From an uncultured Desulfovibrio sp. (GTDB lineage Bacteria > Desulfobacterota > Desulfovibrionia > Desulfovibrionales > Desulfovibrionaceae): a stretch of 64,000 nt of DNA. A program made the position numbers and the translations under genes. The notes beneath the pieces were generated by a model. That model was not told the origin of the DNA and searched no databases. It worked only from the letters and a program-made list of their open reading frames with translations. Every line of letters begins with the position of its first letter. Positions within the stretch are counted from its first letter, which is position 1. Shown here one piece after another: positions 42,918-51,104 of the stretch. The stretch lies in assembly GCA_900546145.1 (NCBI GenBank), contig URBN01000001.1, forward strand, positions 132,468 to 196,467, given 5' to 3'.

Positions 42918-44231
42918 TTAAAGCCTGCGGTAGTCTATTCCGGCGTCCAGCATGGCCTGCTTGTCGAAGAAGCCCTTGATGTCGAAAACAAAGGCGGAAT
43001 CGGGATCGCGGAAGAAGGTTTTGAGCTTTTCCGGAGTGAGTTCGGCGTATTCCCTGTGGGAAACGGCCAGGATAACGGCATCGAGGTCGTGGAATTCGGA
43101 AAGCGGGACGAGTTTCTGCCCGTAGACTTTTTCTGCTTCCTCGGGGTAGGCCTGGGCGTCAGTGACTAGGACGTTGAGTCCGAAGTCCCTGAGTTCGGCG
43201 ATGATGTCGACGACGCGGGTGTTGCGCAGATCGGGCACATTTTCCTTGAAGGTGAAGCCGAGGATGCCGACTCTGGCACCGCGCACGACACTGCCGCGGC
43301 TGATCATGCCTTTGACCACGCGCTGGGCTGCGATGCGGCCCATGGCATCGTTGATGCGGCGGCCGGAAAGGATGACGTCGGGATGATAGCCGAGCTCCTC
43401 GGCTTTGAAGGTGAGGTAATAGGGATCGACACCGATGCAGTGGCCGCCGACGAGGCCGGGACGGAAATGCAGGAAGTTCCACTTGGTACCGGCTGCCTCG
43501 AGCACCTCGAGCGTGTCGATGCCCATGCGGTTGAAGATGACCGAAAGTTCGTTCATGAGGGCGATGTTGAGATCGCGCTGCGTGTTTTCGATGACCTTGG
43601 CGGCTTCGGCCACCTTAATGGAACTCGCGCGGTGGATGCCTGCTTTGACCACGGTACCGTAAATCTTCGCCAGAAGGTCGGCGGTAGGTTTGTCGGAACC
43701 GGAAACAATCTTGGTGATGGTTTCGAGCTTGTGCACCTTGTCGCCGGGGTTGATACGCTCGGGAGAGTAGCCAACGGTGAAATCGCGTCCGAATTTAAGG
43801 CCGCTGTTCTTCTCCATGATGGGCACGCAGATTTCCTCGGTCAGGCCGGGGTAGACCGTGGATTCGTAGCAGACGACAACACCTTTGGACATATTGGAGC
43901 CCACGGTGTTGCTGGATCCCACAACGGGGGTCAGATCCGGGGAATGATGGCTGTCGATGGGCGTGGGAACCGCGACAATAATGACGGCGCAGTCCCTGAG
44001 AACCGCGGGATCCGTGGAAAAGCGGATTTTGGCCGCCTGAAGCTTGTCCTCCGGAACCTCCCTTGTGTGGTCGTGTCCCGATTTGAGTTCCTCAATGCGC
44101 CGTTCGGAGATATCAAAGCCCACCACGTCAAAATGATGGGAGAAAGCGACGGCGAGGGGCAGGCCCACATAACCGAGGCCGACGACGGCCAGGGGCTTGC
44201 GGCGTTCAGAAAGTGATTCAAAATCAATCAT
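42918..44231 (-). CDS. Nucleotide-sugar dehydrogenase (WbpA/TviB-like)
   Basis: NAD-dependent four-electron oxidation of a UDP-hexose(amine) to the uronic acid for surface polysaccharide. 437 residues. NAD site VVGLGYVGLPLAVAF at the N terminus; the catalytic Cys is in GGHCIGVDPYYLTFKAEELGYHP, the form typical of UDP-GlcNAc/UDP-GalNAc 6-dehydrogenases rather than UDP-glucose dehydrogenases. A C-terminal domain starts ILGFTFKENVPDLRNTR. AAAGGA precedes the ATG. It is the only glycan gene in its immediate neighbourhood. Confidence 0.93.
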   Translation of the reverse strand: MIDFESLSERRKPLAVVGLGYVGLPLAVAFSHHFDVVGFDISERRIEELKSGHDHTREVPEDKLQAAKIRFSTDPAVLRDCAVIIVAVPTPIDSHHSPDLTPVVGSSNTVGSNMSKGVVVCYESTVYPGLTEEICVPIMEKNSGLKFGRDFTVGYSPERINPGDKVHKLETITKIVSGSDKPTADLLAKIYGTVVKAGIHRASSIKVAEAAKVIENTQRDLNIALMNELSVIFNRMGIDTLEVLEAAGTKWNFLHFRPGLVGGHCIGVDPYYLTFKAEELGYHPDVILSGRRINDAMGRIAAQRVVKGMISRGSVVRGARVGILGFTFKENVPDLRNTRVVDIIAELRDFGLNVLVTDAQAYPEEAEKVYGQKLVPLSEFHDLDAVILAVSHREYAELTPEKLKTFFRDPDSAFVFDIKGFFDKQAMLDAGIDYRRL

Positions 44232-44280
44232 CTCTCGGTTCCTTTACTCATCCCTTCTTCTGTGCCATTGAAAGGATGCT

Positions 44281-44481
44281 ATGTTTGCAAATTTCGATAT
44301 CGGTATGTTTTTCAAGGCTCTTGGCCTTGCTTTTTTCCTGGAAGGCATTCTGTGGGCGGTATCCCCGTCCCGTATGCGCGAGGCTGCGCTCTTTCTCGCC
44401 GGCTGCGATGATAAAGTCGTGCGCGGCATGGGCCTTTTGGCCATGGGCGCCGGACTTCTCGTCTGCAGTCTGCTGGGCTAG
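44281..44481 (+). CDS. DUF2065 small membrane protein
   Basis: 66 residues with two hydrophobic helices around a basic hinge (WAVSPSRMREA), matching DUF2065 (YjeT-like). Function unknown. AAAGGA six bases before the ATG. It sits between two minus-strand genes and ends one base from the ubiE stop. Confidence 0.85.
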   Translation: MFANFDIGMFFKALGLAFFLEGILWAVSPSRMREAALFLAGCDDKVVRGMGLLAMGAGLLVCSLLG

Positions 44482-44482
44482 A

Positions 44483-45196
44483 TCACGCTCCGCCCTTTTC
44501 GCCCACGTGCAGGCAGACGATGCCGCTGGTGAGCTTCCTGTACCAGACGCGGGAAAAACCGCAGCCTTCCATTTCCGCCTTGAGTTCCCGGGCGCTGGGA
44601 AAGGCCATGATGGTCCGCGCCAGATAACTGTACGCCAGATCGTGGGAAACGAACCGTCCGATGAGCGGCAGGATGCGGTTGAGATAAAAATTATAGAGCC
44701 CGCCCCAGATGCGCTCCCGGCCCGAGCCGAACTCGAGGATGCAGGCGCGCCCTCCGGGGGTGAGAACCCTGAGCATTTCCCGGAAGGCGTCTTCTCTCGG
44801 AAGAATGTTGCGGATGCCAAAGGCTATGGTGATGCTGTCCACCGAGCAGTCGGGCAGGGGAAGCTTCTTGGCGTCAGCTGTGACCGTGGTGATGCGCCTT
44901 TCGCACCGGGAAGCGATTTTCTGCCTGCCGCGGACCAGCATGGGCTGGCAGAAATCCATGGCCAGGACGTCGAAACCAGGGTGGTGGCGTCTGAGGGCGA
45001 AGCTGACGTCCAGCGTGCCTGCGGCGAGGTCGAGAAGGCGGTGCGTTGTCCCTTCCCTTACGGACAGCGCGAGTTCACGGCGCCAGTAGCAGTCTATGCC
45101 CAGAGAAAGAACGTGATTCAGGAGATCGTAGGAATGCGCGATGCGGCCGAACATGTTTGAGACCTGGGCATCGTGCTCCTTAATTGCATCATTCAC
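44483..45196 (-). CDS. ubiE: Demethylmenaquinone/ubiquinone C-methyltransferase
   Basis: Last step of menaquinone synthesis, SAM-dependent C-methylation. 237 residues: FGRIAHSYDLLNHVLSLGID, SAM-site LLDLAAGTLDVSF (with TL replacing the usual TG), ITIAFGIRN, and LTPGGRACILEF. The frame is open to 45283, but the GTG at 45196 has AAGGAG eight bases upstream and gives the normal length. The start overlaps the end of the 58-residue gene by eight bases. Confidence 0.93.
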   Translation of the reverse strand: MNDAIKEHDAQVSNMFGRIAHSYDLLNHVLSLGIDCYWRRELALSVREGTTHRLLDLAAGTLDVSFALRRHHPGFDVLAMDFCQPMLVRGRQKIASRCERRITTVTADAKKLPLPDCSVDSITIAFGIRNILPREDAFREMLRVLTPGGRACILEFGSGRERIWGGLYNFYLNRILPLIGRFVSHDLAYSYLARTIMAFPSARELKAEMEGCGFSRVWYRKLTSGIVCLHVGEKGGA

Positions 45197-45365
45197 CTGC
45201 GGACTCCTTCTGGCCGGTTTCGTCCGTGATAGTCTTGTATACGCACCGGTAGATTCTGGGGAATACCTCGGTGACGTTGCCAACAGAGACCGTCCGGCAC
45301 TCGATGAGCTTTGCCGTCAGTTCCTTCGCAATCTGAAGGGCTTCTTTCTGATCCTTGTCCATCAT
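45189..45365 (-). CDS. 58-residue conserved-looking protein coupled to ubiE
   Basis: A small helical protein (MMDKDQKEALQIAKELTAKL, then VTEVFPRIYRCVYKTI). The pattern resembles short Desulfovibrio proteins with an EIVxKFIExGRxSPxxF-like core that I recall but cannot name. Two adjacent ATGs; a weak GAGG lies upstream. Its stop overlaps the ubiE start, so it is probably translated with it. Confidence 0.6.
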   Translation of the reverse strand: MMDKDQKEALQIAKELTAKLIECRTVSVGNVTEVFPRIYRCVYKTITDETGQKESAGE

Positions 45366-45580
45366 GGCTGCCTGCCTCGTGTTGCTGAAAAAAACCCGCC
45401 TCGGGGAATGGTCACAACCCACCACGGATTGGGCCTGACGGGGAAAGAACGGGAACATGTGCCCCCCGCCCTTTTTTTGAATTTCTGCCGCGTCCTGGCA
45501 CCGGCGGCATAGCCGGGCGTGCACACGCGAAAATCAATTGAAGATAGACGCCTATCCCCTGCAATGCAAGCTCAGGCGGT

Positions 45581-47323
45581 CTACTTCTCTCCGGACATGA
45601 GTCTTGCAAGCTCCTCTCTGAGCACGCGCGCGCAGGCTGCTGCCGCAGTCTTCTCCAAAGCGGGGCCGGAAATAACGTTTTCCACGGAGGTCAGGCGGTC
45701 AGAGAGATGCTGCTGTTCCGTCTGGAGTTTCCCGATCTTTTCCTCAAGGAGCGAGATGGCGCCGGCGAGTCTGCGCAGGCTGCCGCCGGTTTCTCTGAGA
45801 GATTCATCCGCGGCGGCACGGGTCTGAGCCGTGATTTCCTCCCTGAATCCGTCCATCCTGCTTTCCAGATCCTTTGCGCTCATGTTGCTGAACTCCTCCC
45901 GCAGGCTGTCTGCCTGCTTCCTGACGGCTGCAGCTATGCGTTCGTCCAGCTCGGAACCGCTGTCTGCACCGGTTTTTCCCATTCCCGTTTCAGGGCCGTC
46001 TGAAAGCCTGGCGTTCTGGGTGCCGGACTGGCGGGTCTCTCCGGCTGTCAGTTCCTGAGAGGCCGCTCCTTCCTGCAGTTTCTTCAGCCGCGCGTCAATG
46101 CTTTCGCTGATTTTTCGATCGAGATCCGCGGTCTTTTCTTCAATCGTCCGCGAGAGGCTGTCGTCCAGGTCAGCCCTGGCAGTCCGGAGGCTGGCTTCGG
46201 CCTGGGAAATAGCCTCCGCTGCCTTCTGCTCCAGTCCTGAAGCTTCCTGCCTCAGGGAAGTGATGGCCTCGGTGAGGCGTGTGTTCAGGGTGTTGAAAAC
46301 CTCTGTGGCGCGGTCCATAAGGGCCTGTTCGGTTCTGGTATGAAGCGCGGCCTGAACCTCTCCGGATTTTTTGTCCATGGCCTCGGAAATTCTGTGCTCC
46401 AGGGTCGCGGTGAGAGCTGTAATTTTGTCCTCGAGGTGTTGCCCCGCCACGGTGTTGCCGGATTCGATGGCCGAGGCAACACGCGCGTCAAGAGACGAGG
46501 CCAGTTTTGCTGTCCGGCTTTCGATCTCCGCCCCCGCGCAGGACAGTTTTTCATCCAGGGCCTTCTCCGCATTCTGGCGGATTTCTTCTCCGATTTTTCC
46601 CTGTTCCGCAGAGGTAAGCCGGGCTTCAAGGGAATCCATTCTTTCCTTCAGCCCGTCCAGCCCTGTCCTATACTGCTGCTGGGCCTCGGCTACGAGACGG
46701 CTGGTCTCCTTCTGAACGAGACTTGCCACCACGTTCGCATCGGGGAGTGCCTGCGCCGTTCTGAGATGCTCCATTCTGACGAGCCGCTCGGAAACATCAC
46801 GGAGCCTGTCTTCCATATGAAAGACCTTCTCCATGATGCCTCCCACCTTGTCCGCTATGCCGGGAAGCATGCCTGTGACGAGGGGAGAGACAGACTGCTG
46901 TGATGCCGTGCCCTGTTGTTCCCCGGCGGTCTGCCCGGGTGTTCCGGCAGAAGAGGGAGATGCCGTTTCTTCTTCCGGCGCCGCAGTCTGTTCTGTGGTG
47001 TCTGCGGCCTCTGAGGCCGTTTTCTCTTTCCCTGCGCAGGCAGCACCGCCGCCCATTTCGGATCCCTCCGCCGGCGAGGGAGCTTCGCGGTCTTCCTGGT
47101 CCTTTGCGGGTTCCCGGGAATCTTCGTAGGGCTCCTCATGCTCACGGGGGGCGTCTTCCGGCTTTTCCCCGGAAAAAGAAACGTCCGGAGCGGCGCTCCT
47201 GGGCGTTTCGCTGCCGGTCTCCGGCTGCGTTATCCTGTCGTCCGGAGCGTAAGGGCCCCGTTCTATGAGATCGGTCAGTTCGACAATCCCGTCGTTATCT
47301 TGTGGAGGAATGAGAGCTGCCAT
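45581..47323 (-). CDS. Long coiled-coil protein with acidic N-terminal region
   Basis: 580 residues, no known catalytic domain. Residues 1-22 hold a short motif (DNDGIVELTDLIERG) resembling an element at the N terminus of several Desulfovibrio proteins. A ~130-residue low-complexity stretch rich in Glu, Pro, Ser, Thr and Ala follows, then ~410 residues of Ala/Glu/Leu/Arg helical repeats with mostly 11- and 7-residue periodicity. No signal peptide or membrane span is evident. ATG 47323 has AAGGGG upstream. A structural or cell-envelope scaffold is plausible only by analogy. Confidence 0.75.
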   Translation of the reverse strand: MAALIPPQDNDGIVELTDLIERGPYAPDDRITQPETGSETPRSAAPDVSFSGEKPEDAPREHEEPYEDSREPAKDQEDREAPSPAEGSEMGGGAACAGKEKTASEAADTTEQTAAPEEETASPSSAGTPGQTAGEQQGTASQQSVSPLVTGMLPGIADKVGGIMEKVFHMEDRLRDVSERLVRMEHLRTAQALPDANVVASLVQKETSRLVAEAQQQYRTGLDGLKERMDSLEARLTSAEQGKIGEEIRQNAEKALDEKLSCAGAEIESRTAKLASSLDARVASAIESGNTVAGQHLEDKITALTATLEHRISEAMDKKSGEVQAALHTRTEQALMDRATEVFNTLNTRLTEAITSLRQEASGLEQKAAEAISQAEASLRTARADLDDSLSRTIEEKTADLDRKISESIDARLKKLQEGAASQELTAGETRQSGTQNARLSDGPETGMGKTGADSGSELDERIAAAVRKQADSLREEFSNMSAKDLESRMDGFREEITAQTRAAADESLRETGGSLRRLAGAISLLEEKIGKLQTEQQHLSDRLTSVENVISGPALEKTAAAACARVLREELARLMSGEK

Positions 47324-47626
47324 GCGCTGCCCCTTTTTTCTGAATGCGCCCGTTTTGAGGAAAACAGGCGCCCTGTTGGACAAATCCAGGATATTCGGAT
47401 TTTCTTTTCTTATCCGCGTTAGTTAGCGGAATGCGGTCACAAATGCAAACCGAGGTCCGGCAGACGTGACGGAACACCTTGCCCTGTACGGGTTTTTCTG
47501 ACAAGGTATGACAAATAGGATTTTCGCTGGAAGCATCTTCCATTAGAAAACCTGGAAACGGCCGGATGCAGCGATGCGGTGCGGCTGCAGACCAGGATAC
47601 ATATGAAACCGAATCGGGAGGCAAGC
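47324..47626. other. Intergenic region between the coiled-coil and SLOG-like genes
   Basis: Divergent leader region. The only structure I find is ACCTTG (47476-47481) facing CAAGGT (47502-47507), an inverted repeat 20 bases apart. No clear promoter hexamers. Confidence 0.4.
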
Positions 47627-48187
47627 ATGCTCAATGCCAGGCAGTGTGTTCTTTACAGCGGCGGTGCCGCCGGAACAGAGCAATTTTTCGGAGCGTTGGC
47701 TGAAGGATGGGGCATCGAAGAGGTGAATTACAGCTTCGAGGGGCATCAGATAGAGCGCAAGCGCGGCGTGCGAGTCCTTACCAGCGAGGAACTGGCTCTC
47801 AAGGATGTGAGCCTGGCCTACGTCTCCAAACTCATGAACCGGGAGTACACCCGGGCTCCCCTGTTCCGCAAAGTCCTGCAGAGCATCTGCTGGCAGGTGA
47901 GCAGCGGCAGTCAGGTTATCGTTGTAGGCGTAATCCAGCCTGACAATACCGTTAAAGGCGGCACAGGCTGGGGCGCAGAGTTTGCCAAAATCTGCAACAA
48001 ACCCCTTATCGTTTTCGATCAGGTCCGCAACAACTGGTTTGTCTGGGACAAGGAATCCAGTTGGAAACCTGTTGAGAATCCGGTCATAGAGCAGCCTCAT
48101 TTTGCTGCTACCGGAACAAGGTTCCTCGAAGACAATGGCCGCGATGCCATTCAGGATCTGTTCAAGCGCTCATTCAACAAAGGCTAG
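47627..48187 (+). CDS. SLOG/Rossmann-like nucleotide-binding protein
   Basis: 186 residues. A Rossmann-like pattern of SLOG families is visible: VLYSGGAAGTEQFFGALAEGWG (glycine loop) and TVKGGTGWGAEFAKICNKPLIVFDQ (second Gly-rich loop followed by a strand). A SLOG-type ligand such as a nucleotide or nucleotide-sugar is possible but unproven. The start follows GGGAGG. It precedes ahbB by 86 bases, so a link with heme synthesis is positional only. Confidence 0.65.
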   Translation: MLNARQCVLYSGGAAGTEQFFGALAEGWGIEEVNYSFEGHQIERKRGVRVLTSEELALKDVSLAYVSKLMNREYTRAPLFRKVLQSICWQVSSGSQVIVVGVIQPDNTVKGGTGWGAEFAKICNKPLIVFDQVRNNWFVWDKESSWKPVENPVIEQPHFAATGTRFLEDNGRDAIQDLFKRSFNKG

Positions 48188-48273
48188 ATCGTCCCATTTT
48201 CTGTTGCTTATGTGAGCCGCCTGCGGGATTCCGGGGCGGCTTCTCCATTCACACGAGAGGAGCGGAGGAACTC

Positions 48274-48753
48274 ATGGCTCGCACCTTTACCGAAGAAGAA
48301 AGAAAAATACTGAAAATCGTTCAGGCGGATCTTCCGGACAGCCTGACGCCGTACGCGGACATCGCTAAGGAAGTCGGCGGGGTGTCGGAGGAGACAGTCA
48401 TGAACCTTCTTCGGGAACTGAAGGAAGAAGGCGTGATCCGCCGTTTTGGTGCCAGTATCAAGCATCAGCGCGCAGGGTGGGCGAGCAACGCCATGGTTGG
48501 ATGGCGGGTCAGGGGGCTTGACGTTGAAAGCCTCGGCAAAACCGCTTCGCAGAACCCCAGAGTTTCCCATTGCTATTACAGGCCGTCGTCGGTGGAAGAC
48601 TGGCCGTATGAACTTTACACCATGGTCCACGGGCACAGCGACGAAGAGTGCCAGCAGGTCATCGGCGACCTCGCGCGGAGCATGGGTACGGACGATTACA
48701 TCGTTCTTAAAAGCATCCGTGAACTCAAGAAGATTTCGCCGACTTATTTTTAG
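48274..48753 (+). CDS. ahbB: Siroheme decarboxylase subunit AhbB
   Basis: One subunit of the AhbA/AhbB complex that decarboxylates siroheme to 12,18-didecarboxysiroheme in the alternative heme route of sulfate reducers and archaea. 159 residues with an AsnC/Lrp-like winged helix at the N terminus (LTPYADIAKEVGGVSEETV, VIRRFGASIKH) and the distinctive VSHCYYRPS...WPYELYTMVHG. Lrp-type regulators are the main alternative, but that motif and the adjacency to hemL support AhbB. The partner AhbA is not in this window. Confidence 0.88.
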   Translation: MARTFTEEERKILKIVQADLPDSLTPYADIAKEVGGVSEETVMNLLRELKEEGVIRRFGASIKHQRAGWASNAMVGWRVRGLDVESLGKTASQNPRVSHCYYRPSSVEDWPYELYTMVHGHSDEECQQVIGDLARSMGTDDYIVLKSIRELKKISPTYF

Positions 48754-48761
48754 GAGTTGTC

Positions 48762-50039
48762 ATGTACAGCCGTTCTGAAGAGCTCTTTTCAGAAGCGAAG
48801 AAATTTATCCCGGGGGGTGTGAACAGCCCTGTCCGTGCCTGCCATAATGTTCACTGTGATCCCCTCTTCATCAGAAAAGGCAAAGGGTCGCATATCATCG
48901 ATGTGGATGGCAACGAATTCATCGATTTTATCATGTCCTGGGGCCCGATGATTCTCGGGCATGCCGAGGAAAGCGTGACGAGGGCCGTCGTTGAGGCTGC
49001 CGGGCGCGGCACAAGCTACGGCGCTCCCTGCCCGGACGAGGTCGTGCTGGCAAAGGAAGTCTGCGCGGCCATGCCTTCGCTGGATATGGTGCGCATGGTC
49101 AACTCCGGAACGGAAGCCACCATGAGCGCGCTGCGTCTCGCCAGGGGATATACGAAGCGCAATAAGGTCCTCAAGTTTATCGGCTGTTACCATGGGCATG
49201 CGGATCCTTTCCTGGCTGCGGCCGGCTCCGGCGTGGCGACTTTTTCCGTTCCCGGGACTCCCGGTGTCCCCGAGGCTGTCGTCGCCGATACGCTGCTTGC
49301 CCCGTATAATGATCTCGATGCCTGTAAGGAGATTTTCTCCCGTGAAGGCAGCGAAATCGCCGCCGTCATCGTGGAGCCCGTGGCCGCCAATATGGGCCTC
49401 GTTCTTCCGAAGGAAGGCTTTCTGCAGGGGCTGCGCGATCTTACGAAGCAGTACGGTGCCCTGCTGATTTTCGATGAGGTCATCACCGGTTTCCGCCTGT
49501 CTTATGGCGGCGCCCAGGCCCGCTTCAGGATCGTTCCCGATCTGACTACGTTCGGCAAGATCATCGGCGGCGGTCTGCCTGTGGGCGCTTTCGGCGGCAG
49601 AGCCGACATTATGCGCCACGTCTCTCCGGAAGGCGAGGTCTACCAGGCCGGGACGCTTTCTGGCAATCCGCTGGCCATGGCTGCGGGCATCGCCACGCTG
49701 GGTATTCTGAAGCATAAGGATTATGACGAACTGGAAAGGACGGTTGCCGCCTTTGCCTGCGAACTGGAGGACATTCTCAGATCGAAGGGCGTGCCGATTC
49801 AGGTGCACACCATCGCCTCCATGTTCACGCCTTACTTCTATGACGGTCCTGTGACCAATTTCGCGGAAGTGCAGAAGTGCGATCAGAATCTTTTCGAGCA
49901 GTTCTACCGCCAGATGCGCGCCCAGGGCATCTTCCTCGCCCCGTCCGGATACGAAACCGGCATGGTGAGCTTCGCGCATACCTCCGATGATTTCAGCAGG
50001 ACGCTGGATGCTGCCAGAAAAGTGCAGTTCACGAAGTAG
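48762..50039 (+). CDS. hemL: Glutamate-1-semialdehyde 2,1-aminomutase
   Basis: Converts glutamate 1-semialdehyde to 5-aminolevulinate, the first tetrapyrrole precursor. 425 residues, PLP class III aminotransferase fold; the PLP lysine is in LTTFGKIIGGGLPVGAFGGR. Also VNSGTEATMSALRLARGYTKR. AGGAG and eight bases after ahbB: a heme operon. Confidence 0.97.
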   Translation: MYSRSEELFSEAKKFIPGGVNSPVRACHNVHCDPLFIRKGKGSHIIDVDGNEFIDFIMSWGPMILGHAEESVTRAVVEAAGRGTSYGAPCPDEVVLAKEVCAAMPSLDMVRMVNSGTEATMSALRLARGYTKRNKVLKFIGCYHGHADPFLAAAGSGVATFSVPGTPGVPEAVVADTLLAPYNDLDACKEIFSREGSEIAAVIVEPVAANMGLVLPKEGFLQGLRDLTKQYGALLIFDEVITGFRLSYGGAQARFRIVPDLTTFGKIIGGGLPVGAFGGRADIMRHVSPEGEVYQAGTLSGNPLAMAAGIATLGILKHKDYDELERTVAAFACELEDILRSKGVPIQVHTIASMFTPYFYDGPVTNFAEVQKCDQNLFEQFYRQMRAQGIFLAPSGYETGMVSFAHTSDDFSRTLDAARKVQFTK

Positions 50040-50062
50040 TATCGTTCTGAAAAAAGCATAAA

Positions 50063-50099
50063 AAAGGGCGGATCCGCGCACTGCGTGGATCCGCCCTTT
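50063..50099 (+). terminator. Terminator after hemL
   Basis: Perfect stem GGGCGGATCC / GGATCCGCCC with an 11-base loop, A-run before and TTT after. Confidence 0.9.
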
Positions 50100-50127
50100 C
50101 TGTTGCAGCAAAAAAAGCGGGACTGCG

Positions 50128-50158
50128 TTGACAGCTTTGTCTGTAACAATTATCACAA
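50128..50158 (+). promoter_or_regulatory. Cytochrome c3 promoter with overlapping CRP/FNR-like palindrome
   Basis: TTGACA (50128-50133), 17-base spacer and TATCAC give a moderate sigma-70 promoter. CTGTAA-CAATTA-TCACAA (50141-50158) covers the spacer end and -10 and resembles TTGTGA-N6-TCACAA with two mismatches. Confidence 0.5.
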
Positions 50159-50166
50159 AAATACAA

Positions 50167-50190
50167 AACTGAAGACTGGAGACTTCAGTT
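50167..50190 (+). other. Stem-loop in the cytochrome c3 5' leader
   Basis: AACTGAAG / CTTCAGTT, a perfect eight-base stem with an eight-base loop, placed at the expected 5' end of the mRNA; it may stabilise the transcript. Confidence 0.5.
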
Positions 50191-50218
50191 GGGCACTATT
50201 ATCAGAGAGGAGTTGACA

Positions 50219-50620
50219 ATGATGAGGCTGTCTTTGGCGGCTTTTCTGGCCGCGGAAATGTTTGCTTTTGGCGCTCCTGCCCTTTCTATGGCTGCACCGC
50301 AGGTTCCTGCGGATGGTCTTGACTTTGCCGGTTCCAAGAAGACGGTGAAGTTCAACCATTCCACGCATGCGAAAGAAGCCTGCGAAACCTGTCACCACAA
50401 GGTTGACGGCAAGGAAAATTTTCAGAAGTGCGCGACTGCCGGCTGCCATGACGATCTGACCGGCAAGCAGCCGCCCAAGTCTCTGTTTGCCGTTGTGCAT
50501 TCCAAGAAGGAACTGGCGCATCAGACCTGTATGACCTGCCATGTCAAGGTCGCCGGCGATGACGCTGCCAAGAAGAAGGAACTCACGGGCTGCAAGGGCT
50601 CCAAGTGCCATCCTGCCTAA
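50219..50620 (+). CDS. Tetraheme cytochrome c3 (class III)
   Basis: Periplasmic electron carrier between hydrogenases and membrane redox complexes in sulfate reducers. 133 residues with a signal peptide (about 1-25, cleavage near SMA). Four heme sites alternate as in classic c3: CETCH, CATAGCH (C-x4-CH), CMTCH and CKGSKCH (C-x4-CH). Distal His ligands are seen in KFNHSTHAKEAC and CHH. Two consecutive ATGs; GAGGAG lies upstream. It follows the heme genes ahbB-hemL in its own transcript. Confidence 0.96.
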   Translation: MMRLSLAAFLAAEMFAFGAPALSMAAPQVPADGLDFAGSKKTVKFNHSTHAKEACETCHHKVDGKENFQKCATAGCHDDLTGKQPPKSLFAVVHSKKELAHQTCMTCHVKVAGDDAAKKKELTGCKGSKCHPA

Positions 50621-50646
50621 CAGTTTCCATTCTCAGATGACATCAG

Positions 50647-50681
50647 GCTGCAGGTTCCTCCTTTGGATCCTGCAGCTTTTT
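50647..50681 (+). terminator. Terminator of the cytochrome c3 gene
   Basis: GCTGCAGG / CCTGCAGC perfect stem, 14-base loop, five T residues. Confidence 0.88.
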
Positions 50682-51104
50682 GTTTTGCGCCCGGTATGGA
50701 GCGTCCGGCTGGCTGAAAATTCCGGGACAGCCCGGACAGCAGGAAGGGCAGAGACGGATCCCCGGAAATGACAGGGCGTGAAAAGGCCTGGGCACGGTGT
50801 ACAGGGGCGGGATTTTCCTCCGGAGAGCGGCCACGGGAAAGCGGAAGTGTCTGTGCGCGCCGGGATTTCCGGACGAAACGGTATTACTGCCGGCCTGACA
50901 AACCAGCAGACGGTCCCGTATGTGAAATGCATGTGTTATCTGCAGATTTGTGAAAACAGGGAAACGCCGTGCCCAAACGGGACGTACTATGAGAGTTTTG
51001 TACATTGTTCACTTCAGGACAAGCGGCTAAAGAGGGCAGAAGCAGGGCTGACAGGCTGAGGCCGGCTCTGTCTTTTCCCAAAAAAAACAGAGAGGAGAAA
51101 AACC
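50682..51104. other. 423-base region without a convincing gene
   Basis: Short open frames on both strands lack ribosome-binding sites and family-like composition. Apart from an isolated TTGTGA half-site near 50948 I see nothing to define; the last part is the leader of the cupin gene. Confidence 0.45.

Noticed and set aside
48274..48753. Lrp/AsnC-type transcription regulator
   Set aside because: The N-terminal winged helix fits, but CYYRPS...WPYELYTMVHG and the hemL neighbour point to siroheme decarboxylase.
50633..51005. Minus-strand open frames downstream of cytochrome c3
   Set aside because: Pro/Arg/Cys-rich products with no ribosome-binding site or family similarity; one end overlaps the terminator.
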